A DNA stretch of 64,000 nucleotides from Membranipora membranacea (GCA_914767715.1 OU612074.1:12822062-12886061); one strand, 5' to 3'; positions 39,301 to 49,067 are shown, counted from the first letter of the stretch. A program made the numbers and translations. The notes: generated from the letters alone by a model not told the origin.

Positions 39301-42058
39301 AGTATAGTAAATGATGATCAGCTCAGAGTAATGGACAGGCCATCGTAATTTAGAGTTACTTGAATTGTGCAAATTACGATACTGTATCTGATACAGTCAT
39401 ACCTGGTGCTGTATATTGAAAAGCCAATGAGTGTTTGTTAGTATAAAACATTTTCTCGTTTTGGCATAGCCTAGGGCCGGTTGTGTAAATGAGTATTCGT
39501 CAGTTTTTAATGTTTCCCTGATTGCTGACACAAACAGGTCCAGGTGCCGTTGAGAAGCCGACTATATCACTATGTGACATGCAGGGCCTACAATGTTTCA
39601 CTGTGGTATCAGTGAGTTGGGCTTATCCAGAGTCTAACGGTGTCGTCATTACCGGCTTCATAGTCACTGTAAATAGTGATAGAGACGTCAGTTAGAGATC
39701 AATGGTGTCATTCATTGATCTCTTTGTGTTTTCTGGGTACATTATCTAGTAGCACGATTCGCCTTTATACACGTTATGCTAATTTATTCATCTCTTCGGT
39801 TCGCGTGTTATTCTAGTTCCTATTATTCTAAATAACTGAAGAGACAAGTTGTCTTTTTGCAATTCTTTTCGCAAGTTAGACCTAAAAGTATCCCTGGACT
39901 CAGAACGACTCAAGATGATGCTGAAAGGGTTTGAGAATGAGTCTTCAGCAGACACGAAAACTTCAAGTCATCTACTCAGACTTAACAGGGCGGCTGAAAT
40001 ACTTGCCCCTAGAGTTGCTTGCCAATTTCGCTGCATGAAGGTAGTAGCTTTTTACGGGTTTCTTCTCCTTAGATGCTAAATTTTCAGCCTTTTCTAAGGA
40101 ATCAAGGCAGGATTTCCTCCTATAATGTTATTACCCTGCCCATGCTGTTCTCCAGCAACTTACTGTATTTACTTAAATGTTGTATTTCTAACTTAATGGG
40201 GGTTAATCAGGATACGGCGTATTAGCCGCCCCCTCCTATAGGGAACCCCCAACTATCTTGTTAATCATTGAGGTAAGAAAAAATACGGAGTTTTTTACAC
40301 CTAAAGAACTCATTTTTTCTTGAGACAAGGCTCAGTTATATAATAGTACAGTACTTTGTTATAACTTGTAAAATTTACTAACTTTAGCCTGGCCTTTGAG
40401 CCTCATATTTTGTAGATATCTTATCTTGGCTAATACATTATCTAGCACCACATTATGCTAATCTATTCATCTTGTCAGTTCCCGGGTTTTTCTTGTTCCT
40501 ATTTATCTAAATGACTGAAGAGACAAGTTGTCTTTTTTGCAATTCCCACCCTCCCACTCTAAAGTATTACCTTATGTTACTGTATTTCTCGTTGTGTGAA
40601 ATGAGACTTAAGTGCATGTGTGGTTGGTGCTAAATTTTCCGCCTTTTCTAAAGTATCGAGGCCGAATTTCCTCCTATAAAGTCCTTGCCCTGCCCATGCT
40701 GTTCTCCAGCAACTTACTGTACTTACTTAAATGTTGTATTTCTAACTTAATGGTGGTTAACCAGGAAAATGCGTATTAGTCGCCCCCCTCTTATAGGGGA
40801 ACACCCAGCTATCTTGTTAATCAATGAGGTAAGACAAAATAATTAGAAATCTCTAAGTGACTCAAATAATTGTCCTACCAACCTAAGGATAAACATGGAG
40901 ACCCTTCTAACATCTTTTCTTGGACGTCTGTTTGTCTGTTATTCTGCTAGCATTAGGTCGGTTGGTCTGTTAGCCTTTGGTCAGGGCAATGCTAAAAGGC
41001 TGTCTTTTTGACAGGTAGGGTTCCCAGAGCGTCACTCAAATCGGGCTTGTTGGATGTTTTATTTTAGTTTCAGTTTTATCCTACTATTACAGTTCTCAAA
41101 GATGTAACAAATGCTAAAAAACTTCATAAGTTCATCAGGTGTCATTTACACTGCATAATTTTGTTTTACAGATGTAGGTATACCAACAAGCTCACAGCGT
41201 CCAGCAGTTCCATCAGCTCAACAGACCGGCTGCAGTGCATTGATAGCAGTTTCAGCAGTGTTAGCTGTATCTCTAGCGTTGAATGCAGCAACCATATTTG
41301 TCTTCATAGTGATGAGGAGGTAAATCTAACAAGTCGTATACTTGGCTATGATTCAATGTTTGGTACTTAAATCGAGCCAAAACAAAGCCTCACCTGATGT
41401 TGTTTAATTGTTACGGTAAGATATTATGACCCCTGAAATGATATTCAATTTACTGTCTGAAGCAAGTCAAAAAGGTCTATTGAGGTGGAATATATTGCTA
41501 TAAAATAGTGGTGTAACACTTTTTGTTCCCATAGATTCAATTAAGTTTTCTTCCTTTAGACGTGTTGCTGGCATGAAAAGTGACTCTGGTTCAGATGCAG
41601 ATAATTATGATCATCTGCAGTCAAATACTTCTGAGATGGGAAGTCATATGTACGACAGCATACAGACAGGTTAGGATATTAGTATATATTTGATAAACCC
41701 TCACTTTAGAAAATATCCATCCCCTTCAAGTCATCTGACAATTGCTTTGTCATGTTTGAACCAATGAATTGCCAGTTCATAATATCATCATATTGTCAAT
41801 CACAAAATTGCATCTGATGTTATGTTCTAAGAAAGTGGCGGTTAAACAGAAATTGTAATTTTAGTATTGACTGCAAAGATATGTTCTTTTAAACAAAAAG
41901 ACTTAGAAAATGACTAAGTGTACTTTCATACTCAAGACGTACTAATGATAAAGTTTAACTACATTGAGGCCTTATGAATATTTATCTTAGTTGAATTGAT
42001 TTCTAAAATATGTTATATTTTAGGTCAGCCAGGACCTGAATATGAAACAGTGACCTAA
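21192..42058 (+). CDS. Gene C: multi-FN3 single-pass receptor with ITAM-like tail
   Basis: Exons with consistent phases: 21192-21342 (signal peptide, Thr/Pro stalk), 21634-21716 and 22348-22549 (FN3-1), 22796-23295 (Ser/Thr stalk, problematic frame), then FN3 exons from 24798 to 39686, transmembrane 41172-41319, tail 41560-41669 and 42024-42058 (TAA). FN3 domains are encoded either by one phase 1-1 exon or by two exons split at a phase 0 (sometimes 1 or 2) intron; both arrangements let whole domains be added or lost without shifting frame. There is no kinase or phosphatase domain. The protein should sit in the plasma membrane with about 1,600 extracellular residues, many N-glycosylation sequons, and a short tyrosine-motif tail. 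The start codon was not found; the first listed exon enters in phase 0. AATAAA at 42394-42399 is a plausible polyadenylation signal. The exon chain is strong; ligand and pathway are unknown. Confidence 0.8.
21634..22549 (+). CDS. Gene C FN3-1 (exons 21634-21716 and 22348-22549)
   Basis: The first exon ends the B-strand tryptophan region (KVTWKG) and is split from the second (VEYCETG..) by a phase 0 intron. The second carries the LSAGTTYDIRVQAFN F-strand signature typical of FN3 and ends in phase 1. The intron holds the second MITE-like copy. Confidence 0.75.
21839..22048. mobile_element. Second MITE-like copy, inside a gene C intron
   Basis: Ends resemble those of the 11730-12224 element: the right end shares ACATGGTGATG with it, and the left end (TTGATGCCATGG) pairs imperfectly with the right. 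Shorter and more diverged than the first copy. Boundaries are approximate. Confidence 0.4.
22796..23295 (+). CDS. Gene C Ser/Thr-rich stalk region with a frame break or internal intron
   Basis: Enters in phase 1 after CAAATAG and reads Ser/Thr-rich sequence to TGA 22981-22983. From 22980 another frame carries an equally Ser/Thr-rich sequence to a GTAAGA donor at 23296, ending in the phase 1 that the next exon needs. The length (500 nt) is not a multiple of three. Two explanations fit: a one-base indel near 22980, or a 140-nt intron 22832-22971 (donor GTGAGT, acceptor TTCAG) whose removal restores the frame. In the second case retention would make a short soluble isoform. Confidence 0.6.
24798..25061 (+). 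CDS. Gene C FN3-2 (single exon)
   Basis: A 264-nt phase 1-1 exon after TATTCAG. It has the FN3 landmarks in order: PGPVENP entry, IKVSWTPP B strand with Trp, FDHVKIEC C strand, and LTPGATYTFRL E-F loop with the conserved Tyr. Two extra cysteines (IEC, GNC) could pair within the domain. Confidence 0.85.
25218..25481 (+). CDS. Gene C FN3-3 (single exon)
   Basis: A 264-nt phase 1-1 exon after TGCTTAG. Landmarks: KLTWVNP, FDKVTIVW, LTPGERYTFTAHVYS, then NRLTLG at the GTAATA donor. It lacks the cysteine pair found in its neighbours. Confidence 0.85.
25686..25955 (+). CDS. Gene C FN3-4 (tandem array unit 1)
   Basis: A 270-nt phase 1-1 exon reading EPNGVSSLVAKRTA at entry, LEWTKPSDVFDQ in the B-C region and LTPGKSYNFTAHVFS in the E-F region, ending at GTAGGA. 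Cysteines in IRCDGC may form a tight local disulfide. First of four near-identical exons. Confidence 0.88.
26232..26501 (+). CDS. Gene C FN3-5 (tandem array unit 2)
   Basis: A 270-nt phase 1-1 exon differing from unit 1 at only a few residues (EPNAVSNL entry, TNPSD instead of TKPSD, FDQVT instead of FDQFT). Same IRCDGC cysteine pair and NNTT/NFT-type glycosylation sequons. Confidence 0.88.
26778..27044 (+). CDS. Gene C FN3-6 (tandem array unit 3)
   Basis: A 267-nt phase 1-1 exon, the most diverged unit: the C'-E loop reads CTSNELNFTQRENSATF, one codon shorter than in its neighbours. Framework residues match units 1 and 2. Confidence 0.87.
27307..27576 (+). CDS. Gene C FN3-7 (tandem array unit 4)
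   Basis: A 270-nt phase 1-1 exon. It gains a codon in the cysteine loop (IRCSDGC) and loses one in the following Thr run. A ~950-bp intron with no recognisable content follows. Confidence 0.87.
28534..29186 (+). CDS. Gene C FN3-8 (exons 28534-28657 and 29027-29186)
   Basis: First exon: VPSAPTGANATQ entry and VTLNWDAPV with the B-strand Trp, ending in phase 0 at GTAAGT. Second exon: ANCSNGS start, LDAGCSYSFTVASI E-F region, phase 1 end. The split-domain layout recurs in most later domains. Confidence 0.83.
29339..29590 (+). CDS. Gene C FN3-9 (single exon)
   Basis: A 252-nt phase 1-1 exon: APLAVTNLTVTS entry, ITVSWNYSN, FDIFVIECYGDC, then LTPGQTYSIIVYTMS and a GTAAGA donor. The cysteine pair resembles that of FN3-2 and the tandem units. 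Confidence 0.85.
29819..30350 (+). CDS. Gene C FN3-10 (exons 29819-29947 and 30171-30350)
   Basis: First exon: APSSVADLKT entry, INYEWFAG with Trp, FDVVFTGS, ending in phase 1 at GTAAGT. Second: EVTPSGVTVGG, then LTADTEYTVTVRSKA, ending in phase 1. This domain is split by a phase 1 intron rather than phase 0, so the split probably arose separately. Confidence 0.8.
31229..31915 (+). CDS. Gene C FN3-11 (exons 31229-31413 and 31705-31915)
   Basis: First exon: VPGMVQNLIEKD entry, IMIQWDPPSP, VVGYAVTVYES, phase 0 end after the cysteine-rich LDCEACE. Second: a long C'-E insert, then LEPVTTYAVKVFALN and a phase 1 end. Paralogue of FN3-14. Confidence 0.85.
32763..33265 (+). CDS. Gene C FN3-12 (exons 32763-32947 and 33139-33265)
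   Basis: First exon: LPNGQPTVNVTGFT entry, IGISWSAIND, ITHYTIIVESA; phase 0 end at GTGAGA. Second: LVPYTVYNVSVTASTSAG, phase 1 end at GTAAGT. Paralogue of FN3-15. Confidence 0.85.
33588..34663 (+). CDS. Gene C FN3-13 (exons 33588-33751 and 34522-34663)
   Basis: First exon: PDKPASLSLTP entry, ISAVWEEPDMSNG, IVMYNLTLYK; phase 0 end. Second: IIKPYRSYRVEVAAKTS, phase 1 end at GTTAGG. The intervening intron holds a LINE fragment absent from the FN3-16 intron. Confidence 0.85.
33815..34140 (-). mobile_element. 5'-truncated LINE 3' fragment in a gene C intron
   Basis: On the minus strand a 79-codon frame ends with a RTVRFFNSFVPNSIRILN-like motif typical of non-LTR ORF2 C-termini, followed by AATAAA and a short ATCTT tandem repeat, the 3'-tail style of several LINE clades. 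The matching intron in the second 3.9-kb unit lacks it, so insertion probably came after that duplication. Confidence 0.6.
34911..34942 (+). pseudogene. Aborted FN3 exon at the duplication junction
   Basis: After CTATTTCAG the sequence starts exactly as FN3-17 (APTGKPE) but hits the junction after about 10 codons and reads TAG. There is no donor, so normal splicing must skip it, going from 34663 to 35123 (both phase 1). Use of this acceptor would give a truncated, soluble protein. Confidence 0.75.
35123..35804 (+). CDS. Gene C FN3-14 (exons 35123-35307 and 35594-35804)
   Basis: Duplicate of FN3-11 with few changes (VKHLIEKD, LNTVVGY; an added cysteine in LSCGD of the second exon, where the paralogue has Trp). 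Same phases: 1, 0, 1. Confidence 0.85.
36590..37099 (+). CDS. Gene C FN3-15 (exons 36590-36774 and 36973-37099)
   Basis: Duplicate of FN3-12. The last codon before the GTGAGA donor is GTG instead of GAG, and the second exon starts LQNYAYSLQD rather than VKTYTYLLQD. Same phases. Confidence 0.84.
37692..38434 (+). CDS. Gene C FN3-16 (exons 37692-37855 and 38293-38434)
   Basis: Duplicate of FN3-13. The first exon's donor is GTCAGT where the paralogue has GTAAGT, a weaker site that may make splicing here less efficient. The second exon is almost identical to 34522-34663. Confidence 0.83.
38670..39147 (+). CDS. Gene C FN3-17 (exons 38670-38775 and 38960-39147)
   Basis: First exon: APTGKPEMIKGD entry, ITLKWDAIN, phase 2 end at GTAAGT. 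Second: EHYKITSN start, LNANTYYEFKISGC, phase 1 end. This is the intact version of the exon cut off at 34911. Confidence 0.83.
39538..39686 (+). CDS. Gene C FN3-18, first half only
   Basis: Starts after AAACAG in phase 1: GPGAVEKPTISLC entry, VVSVSWAYPESNG, VITGFIVTVNS, then a GTCAGT donor in phase 0. Reading on gives TAG within two codons. No exon for strands E-G was found before the transmembrane exon, which needs a phase 1 donor, so a phase 0-1 exon is missing or unrecognised. Confidence 0.65.
39687..41171. other. Intron with an internal direct duplication
   Basis: Blocks at about 39735-40260 and 40430-40815 are related (both carry GAGACAAGTTGTCTTTT and the later TTCCTCCTATAA..CTGCCCATGCTGTTCTCC). 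A 76-codon frame at 39849-40079 has no recognisable domain. The second half of FN3-18 would be expected here. Confidence 0.5.
41172..41319 (+). CDS. Gene C transmembrane exon
   Basis: Follows TTTTACAG in phase 1 and ends in phase 2 at GTAAAT. It reads a short Ser/Pro/Gln juxtamembrane segment, then CSALIAVSAVLAVSLALNAA and a further hydrophobic turn ending VMRR. This is one strongly hydrophobic span followed by basic residues, as in a type I membrane protein. Confidence 0.85.
41560..42058 (+). CDS. Gene C cytoplasmic exons with ITAM-like motif (41560-41669, 42024-42058)
   Basis: The first exon (110 nt, phase 2 to 1) reads RVAGMKSDSGSDADN then YDHL, 11 residues, and YDSI. The second adds GQPGPEYETVT and TAA. 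Upstream acidic residues and the YxxL/I spacing suit phosphorylation by Src-family-type kinases and docking of tandem SH2 proteins; YETV is a further YxxV site. The same two exons end gene A. Confidence 0.8.
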
Positions 42059-43208
42059 GTCTCGAGACGGTGAGAAGCAAAACCAATGGAAAGTAATCTG
42101 CAACAGACTTGTCTTGACAAACAGCTATTTCAAGTGTAAAACAGACCTACTTTCACATAAATGTATTTTGTTTCCTGTTTCTATAGTAAGATATCCAAGA
42201 TATAAGCCATATCAGCCATATAAGCCAACTTTCAACTTTTTTTTATCACTCATTTGTCACTCTATGTAGGCCTACTGTTGATAATCATAACCAAAAGCAT
42301 GTTAGTGTGGCTTTTAAGATCATCATAAATCAAATATAGAAAGTAGCCTACTTGCAAAAAAAAAAATCTTCACTTGCATTAACAATAGAGCAGAATAAAA
42401 TGTTCTGTTTAATTTCTATTTAGTTTTCGGGTGTAAAGTTTCAGGGATTAAAGCTACTTCAAATTGGGCAAAACGTCATATCAAAGTTATCCTCACTCTG
42501 ATAGGGTCTATATGAGTTTTTTACCCTCTCCAAAATGTCAAGTCATCTGCAATGGACTTGTATTGACTAGTATAAAACAGAACAATTATCACATTGAGCG
42601 CATATTTTGCTTCCTGTCTCTATAGTAAGATATCCAAGATTGAAAAATACGCTGCCTACAATTAGCCATATATAGTTTTAGCATTCTATTTTTGCCAAAT
42701 TGTCAGTATACACATTTTTATCAACCACAAGCATTTAATTGTATTTTTTTAGGTACCCTTTATTAGTACCCAATAAAGTGGCTACTGGCGAAAAAACATT
42801 TTTGCTGAGATTAACACCGGAGCAGATCAAAATTGTCTGTTACAGATGTTCAAAAAAAGAGGAAACCAGTATTCTATTAAGTCATTGAAAGTGTATAGTT
42901 TGAGGATTAAATCTGCTTCAAGTTGGACAAAAAATCATACAATTACCCTCCCCAAAACATTCAGATCTGATCTATGAGTTTGCTATCCCTCCCAACAGGG
43001 CTGACCCATTCAAAATTGAATAGCTTTGCCCAAGTTGCTAAACTTTCCTTTCCTGGTTTTGGCAAGTCGCAAACACCGATATAGAATCGGGACTTTAGCA
43101 ACTGGTTTGGGAAAGAACGTATTTAAAGGTCTATTGAGGTGGAATATATTGCTATAAAATAGTGGTGTAACACTTTTTGTTCCCATAGATCCAATTAAGT
43201 TTTCTTCC

Positions 43209-43536
43209 TTTATACGTGTTGCTGGCGTGAAAAATGACTCTGGTTCAGATGCAGATAATTATGATCATCTGCAGCCATATACTTCTGAGATGGGAAAACA
43301 TATGTACAACAGCATACAAACAGGTTAGGATATTAGTATATCTTTGATGAACCCGCAGTTTAGAAAATATCCATCCCCACCAAGTCATCTGACAATTGTT
43401 TTGTAATGGTTGAACCAATGAATTGCCAACAATAACAATATTGCCAACCGCAAAATTACATCTGCTGTTATGTTCTATGAAAGTGCAACAAAATGCTTCT
43501 GAGATGGGAAGTCAGGACCTGAATATGAAACAGCGG
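43209..43536 (+). pseudogene. Broken copy of the ITAM-like tail exons
   Basis: Corresponds to 802-1511. The acceptor CTTTAG has become CTTTAT, so the first exon cannot be spliced normally. YDHL is intact, but the second motif's aspartate is now Asn (YNSI). A deletion then fuses a second partial exon straight to the last one (GATGGGAAG|TCAGGACC..), where EYETV becomes EYETA. Confidence 0.7.
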
Positions 43537-45329
43537 CCTAACTATCGAGAAAAGGAGAAGCAAGACCAATGGCAAGTCATCTGCAGTGGACATGCATTGA
43601 CAAGTTTGAACAGACCTATTATCACATTAAGCGTATATATGGTTTCCTGTTTCTATAGTAAGACTCCCGAGAATACAAAATAAATTGCCTGCGATAAGCC
43701 ATATTCGCCAACTTTCTATTTTTGCCTATTTGTCAGTCTACTTACACATATTTATCAACCACAAGCATTTAATTGTGGGTTTTAAGGTAATTACAAAAAC
43801 AATAAAGTAACTACATGCAAAAAAAAACTTTTTCGCTTGCAGTAACAATGGAGCAATGTTACAGGTCTTCAAAGAGTTTGAAAATGCATAGTTTTTGGGA
43901 TTAAATTGAAGTAGACATCACCATAGAGTTACCCTCCCCGAGAGATCTGGTCTATGAGTTTGCTACCTTTCCCAAAAGTACATGGCTGACCCGTTCAGAA
44001 TTAGTAGCTTTGCCCAAGTTGCTATTGCAGCAAAGAAATCATATCATTTCCAAACTATCCCAAAATGTAATATTCAATTGATAAGCATCTCTTATTCAGG
44101 TTTTACATCAGCTCTGAATATAGAGATTGCAGAAAGTTGATTAGCAAAAACCTTTTCAGTCAATGAACTAACTCACAGATAATTAAAAAACTCATTGTGG
44201 AAACATGAGTATTGATGTAGTGATGATAATAATATCATCTGAAATTATCAGATTCCTTTTCACCTGTGATATGTTTGTCCTTGTAGGATAATGCGACATT
44301 ATGCATTGTTTCTGATACTGTCACTAAACCCCATATAAAGTAATTCGATCTCACATGATACAATTCGTTGACCGAATTTATCGAGCAAATTATCGGCGAT
44401 TTCTCAATTCCGGTGTATTGATTCAACAAAAACACAAAATAGAAGTGGTTTTGAATTTCCTTAGATCTTTGCTAACTTCTCCTTATAAGGATATTGATCC
44501 CTTGATGAGGTGTCCTTGCCATAAATCATCATTCACTCGATCGTATTCTGACTCTTCCTCCGACAGTCTGAACTAAAACACAAAAAATGCTAGCAGTTTA
44601 TTTAAAGGGGGCTGTGTTTCCCACCCATCCGTTTATCCTGCTGATCGGATGTTGGACTACCTTAGGCATTCCTGGTGAAGAGGCTCTTTGCTGTGAGTAG
44701 CTCTGTGTTATCACTTCTTTGTTGCATAATTTATTGAGCCCCTACAAATATATCAAGTCACAAAACCCTTCTTTTTTACATTAATTGTGAACCAGATCAC
44801 TGCTAGTTTAGCACCCTATTCAATGTCGGAACGCTCTCTACCATATCTTTAGAGACAGGCAAATGAATTAGAGCAACCTCTCATTTATTTTTTATTTATT
44901 GTATGAGCTGGGAACATAAGCTGATTAAACAACGGGCATAGATTATTTTTGATTTGGCATATACAACTGGAGTATCTAGATTAAATCAGGTTAACAATTA
45001 ACACGCTCAAAAATGATTATTGATAGTTTTAAGAACCGAAATCCCAGAAATTTACACGCAGATGGCTTTTAGGTACTCCAGACAGTTTTTCATAAACAGT
45101 ATTTACTATACTCCTATCATGGTTTTGCACAGACAGAAATTAGCACAACGTCGTAATCAATGTGAAGATTCACCGATTGAGGGTTAGCTGGCACACTTAA
45201 TTAAAATAAATTAATCTAGATCAAAAATTACAACTGCTAGGTCATAAATTTTCTAAATTAAATGTGATTTAATTCTCAGTATATGAATAAAATACAAACA
45301 TAAACACAATGTGGTCAACAGCTTACGTA

Positions 45330-45575
45330 ATAGTTTAAAACTTTCCTCTCATTCCAATGCTTTAGATGACAAAACATTTATGACAGAACGCTATACCTCA
45401 CTGAGATCCCCAGATAGAGTTATAAAGCATGTCAGAAGAGAGGATTAATGTACAACTCACTGTGCAGTAATATCATCATGTGCTGCCTACAGCTACAATA
45501 CAGAAACATCTAACTGCTTCCTGTCCCCTGAGGCTAGAGTAGTACTGAGTGACAACCCTGAGAGGCACCTGAAGC
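45330..45575 (+). pseudogene. PAN/apple-like exon, copy 2, with nonsense codon
   Basis: Duplicate of 3267-3537. The tyrosine before the first core cysteine is now TAA (45446-45448), and the next Lys codon is changed too. The rest, including C-AAYSY and C-FLSP, is preserved. A clear pseudogene on current reading. Confidence 0.65.
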
Positions 45576-45763
45576 ACCGGCAACTACAGCACTGGCAAGA
45601 ACAGCACCGGCAATTACAGCACCGGCAACTACAGCATCGGCAAGTACAGCACCGGCAACTACAGCACCGGCAAAAACAGCACCGGCACCTGCAGCACCGG
45701 CAAGCACAGCACCGGCACCTGCAGCACCGGCAACTACAGCACTGGCAACTACAGCACCGGCAA
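45565..45763 (+). repeat. 15-bp minisatellite, copy 2
   Basis: Same CACCGGCAACTACAG-type unit as at 3521-3690 but about two units longer and with different variant order. Minus-strand Cys/Arg-rich open frames over it are repeat artefacts. Confidence 0.85.
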
Positions 45764-45782
45764 TCAACAATCAATCAACAAT

Positions 45783-46490
45783 GTAAGCTCCCCCAGTGGG
45801 ACTCGAACCCACAACTCCTGCGGCACTACTCGCCTGGCAATGAATAGCAAGCGCGCTAACCGATTGCTCCATCACACCATCCCCAAAAAAGAATGGGTCG
45901 ACGGCGCTAATTAGATAGCCCGCTATTCACTCCTCGGAGTTGTGTTCTCTCATCCCACAGCACATTCCAGTCCACCATTGCCACCCTATGAAACACAGCG
46001 TAAGTGTTAGGGTTATTGGCCTTACATGGCCCATTGCTGGGCCCCCTTGTAGTAGGTTTAGCTGTCTTTCCAGCTTGTCAGCATGTCTTTCCATGCTGTC
46101 ACATGTCTTTCCATGAGTCTGTCAGTAGACAAGTACACAGGATAAGTATACACCCGAGGGTGCTGGAGGCTGGAACAATCAACAATGAAAGCTCCCCCAG
46201 CGGGGCTCGAACCCACAACTCCTGCGGCACTAATCACTTGGCAGTGAATAGCAAGCACGCTAACCGATTGCGCCATCTCACCATCCCCAAAAAAGAATGG
46301 GTCGATGGCGCTAATTAGATAGCCCGCTATTCACTACTCGGAGTTGTGTTCTCTCATCCCACAGCACATTCCAATCCACCACTGCAACCATATGAAACAC
46401 AGCTTACGTGTTAGGGTTATTGGCCTTACATGGCCCATCGCTGGGACCCCTTGTAATAGGTTAATCTTTCCAGCTTGTCAGCATGTCAGC
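45783..46490 (-). mobile_element. Dimeric tRNA-derived SINE-like repeat (copy 2)
   Basis: Duplicate of 3711-4420 with both tRNA-like heads (near 45880-45783 and 46289-46189, minus strand) and bodies retained. It moved with the segmental duplication rather than by new insertion, since the flanks match as well. Confidence 0.75.
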
Positions 46491-48246
46491 AGTTTCTTGT
46501 TTATTTGTTCAACCTCTATTTAAATCCTGGAGGAGTAAAATTAGTTAGATAGGCTCAAGCATTGATTTCAATGGGCACAAGGCTATATAGGGCATGTTTC
46601 ATTGGACATATGTTCCTATGCCAATGCAAGTGATTGATCAAGTGTCAGGCCAATCTCATGTTTCCTTTAATTGAGAGACTCTATCAACGTATAACTTGTA
46701 TCAGAATTTGTAATGTACTGTTCCATATAGGGAACGACCGTGATGCAATTGATAGGGCATAGGTCTTTCAATCAAGAGGTCCAATGTCCGATTCTCAGCA
46801 GATCAAAGTGGTGCATCCGACCTCACATGCTCCTCTGTAGTCTGTAGACCAATGCTGTTTCCAATAACAACAAACCAAGCAACATCAAAGTTTCTCACAC
46901 GGTAACACAGGGTATCGAGACTATAAATGGTCGCGAGTTCTTTTGTTCGCTATAGTCAATGCTCATTATATAATAACCAAATATTATTTTCATCAATTCG
47001 GGCTCACCAACTGCTTTGAAGGATGAACAAATGTTTGGTTTAGCAGAAAGCAGAAAACATCTAATAACATAAACCAAACAATACCATGACAGATGTGGGT
47101 CCACTCAAAGAAAATCTGGCTAATATATATTGTGGACAAGCAATCATGCACATTACGGGGAGTAAGTTATTACTGCAATACATACCATTTTATTTTTGAA
47201 TATCATTGTCATTGTTATAGAGACTTATAAGAAAACAAAACTATTGAACTAAGACCCAAAACCTCTTCATACTCAAATTGATTAAGGATATGAATGCTCA
47301 AGATGTGGACATCTTCATTCTGACAGGAAACCACCACCTTTGTTTCAGTTTCTCACCTTAAAGCCTACCCAAAGACGAAAGCAACATTATAGTCAGGCAG
47401 CTAGTTATGCAGTAGATACACAATTTTGTGCACTGTTAACATACATAACACTTCTAGGTATATTGCTTCGGTATTTTTATAGTATATAATCCGAAACAGG
47501 AAACTAGAGTCTATATGAACCAAACAAAACAGAAAGAACCCTTACATTTTGAGGAGTGCTAGGACGAGTTAGAAAAGGTGATACCAGGATACAAACCTCA
47601 ACCTTTATATTGACATCGAAGAACAACTATTCCAATGACATAATAACTTCGCTAAAAGACAGAGAAAATACGGCTAGTCACATACTTCTGAGGCGGAAAA
47701 CTAGCTTAATCATAATTTCGCTATTGGAAATCATATTTGACGTTACTACATATGGTTGGTTGTTTTTTTTGGACCGTTGACTTTGGTTTTGATAAGTCAG
47801 TCTAAAAGAATCACTATACTAATTGTGATCCCCCCCACCAACCAACTATCAAAGCTTGTTCAGACAGGCTACAGACAGAGAAAAGCTTAGCTTGGTTATA
47901 TATATGAAGAGTCTGCTATTTACTTTGATTCTGCAGATAATGTTTACTTTAATGTATTTTTCCCACTGTGCTCTATGATGACTTCTCATAAAGTTTAATT
48001 AATTGAATTCAATGCCTTCAGAGTCATAGTGAAAAGTGTAGCAAAATTACATTAAGAATAACCCTTGTTTATTCACATTGCAGCTGCCTGAGCACTTAGA
48101 ATAATAAACCTGTGTATAACCTGCATTCATTAGACTTAAATATTATAGATTCTAGTACACAGCTTAGGCAAGACACAGTTTGAAAGTCAATACAATGCCA
48201 TCATTATGTTAATATACTATGTTACCCTGTGAAATAAATACCTATG

Positions 48247-48470
48247 TAGGAGAAGGAGGTAGCTCAGTTGGTTAGACCGCCTGCCCTCTGAGGCGCAAGC
48301 GTTGGAGGTCTCGGATTCGAATCCTGCAGCAGTCTACCGACTACTGGGCTCGATTGACGCCACAGATGTGCTCCAACATACCTGCAAACTGAGAGCAACT
48401 TGGCGCTGAATATGGCGGCACCTTTATTTCTCAGTTCTTCAAAAGTATTGGTGATATTTGGGATCATCTC
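48247..48470 (+). mobile_element. tRNA-derived SINE-like element (copy 2)
   Basis: Duplicate of 6036-6250, with A box TAGCTCAGTTGG at 48260-48271 and the same GGATTCGAATCC at 48313-48324. The D-arm differs (GACCGC for GAGCGC), weakening tRNA-like folding further. Confidence 0.65.
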
Positions 48471-49004
48471 TCACTGACTAGAGAGAGGACAACTCCCTGA
48501 AGTTTTGTTTGAATTATTTCCTTGTTTTCCAAACAGCTGTATGTGTATAGACTTAAATGTTGTGTACAGCGTATTTGTTGTTCGGCAAGTAGAATCTATA
48601 ATAATTGTCACAACTAAATAATAGCGGAACAGTCAAGCAACTGAACCACAAAAACACAAGCAAACTCAAAAGCATATTGTTGCCTAATGCAAGAAAAGAA
48701 AGAAAGCAAATTACTCCGGAGCAGAGAGCAGTTATTGTTACTGAAACAAACAAAATTATGCTGTGTCAAACATTTCTACATACCCTGTAAATACAGATCA
48801 GTTTTACTGCTGGTGTAACACTGATATCAATATACAACATGACATGACATAACATCATTCTATGGGTAAGTAACAACATCATTAATACAAATGTAAATAG
48901 CAGTACCTTGTATAAACAAATTTCGCAATAAATTTCAAAATAAGGATACTAGCTGGCAAGATCCTTATCATATGACACAATTCTAAAAATAACCTTCAAA
49001 AATG

Positions 49005-49067
49005 TTTAAAAGGCAGTCGCAGTCACCAAACATCATTATAATTATCAAGCCTCAACATATCAGCGTC
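49005..49067 (+). promoter_or_regulatory. TATA-like element and 5' UTR of gene D
   Basis: TTTAAAAG at 49005-49012, 63 bp before the ATG at 49068, matching the arrangement before gene B. The upstream TTCAAAAATG is also shared. Confidence 0.45.

Noticed and set aside
21192-42058. Receptor tyrosine phosphatase or kinase (LAR/Eph-like) identity for the FN3 gene
   Set aside because: The gene ends with a stop about 47 residues after the transmembrane helix; no catalytic domain follows.
45493-45774. Minus-strand Cys/Arg-rich frame, also at 3449-3700
   Set aside because: It is the antisense reading of the 15-bp minisatellite; the plus-strand PAN-like frame explains the flank.
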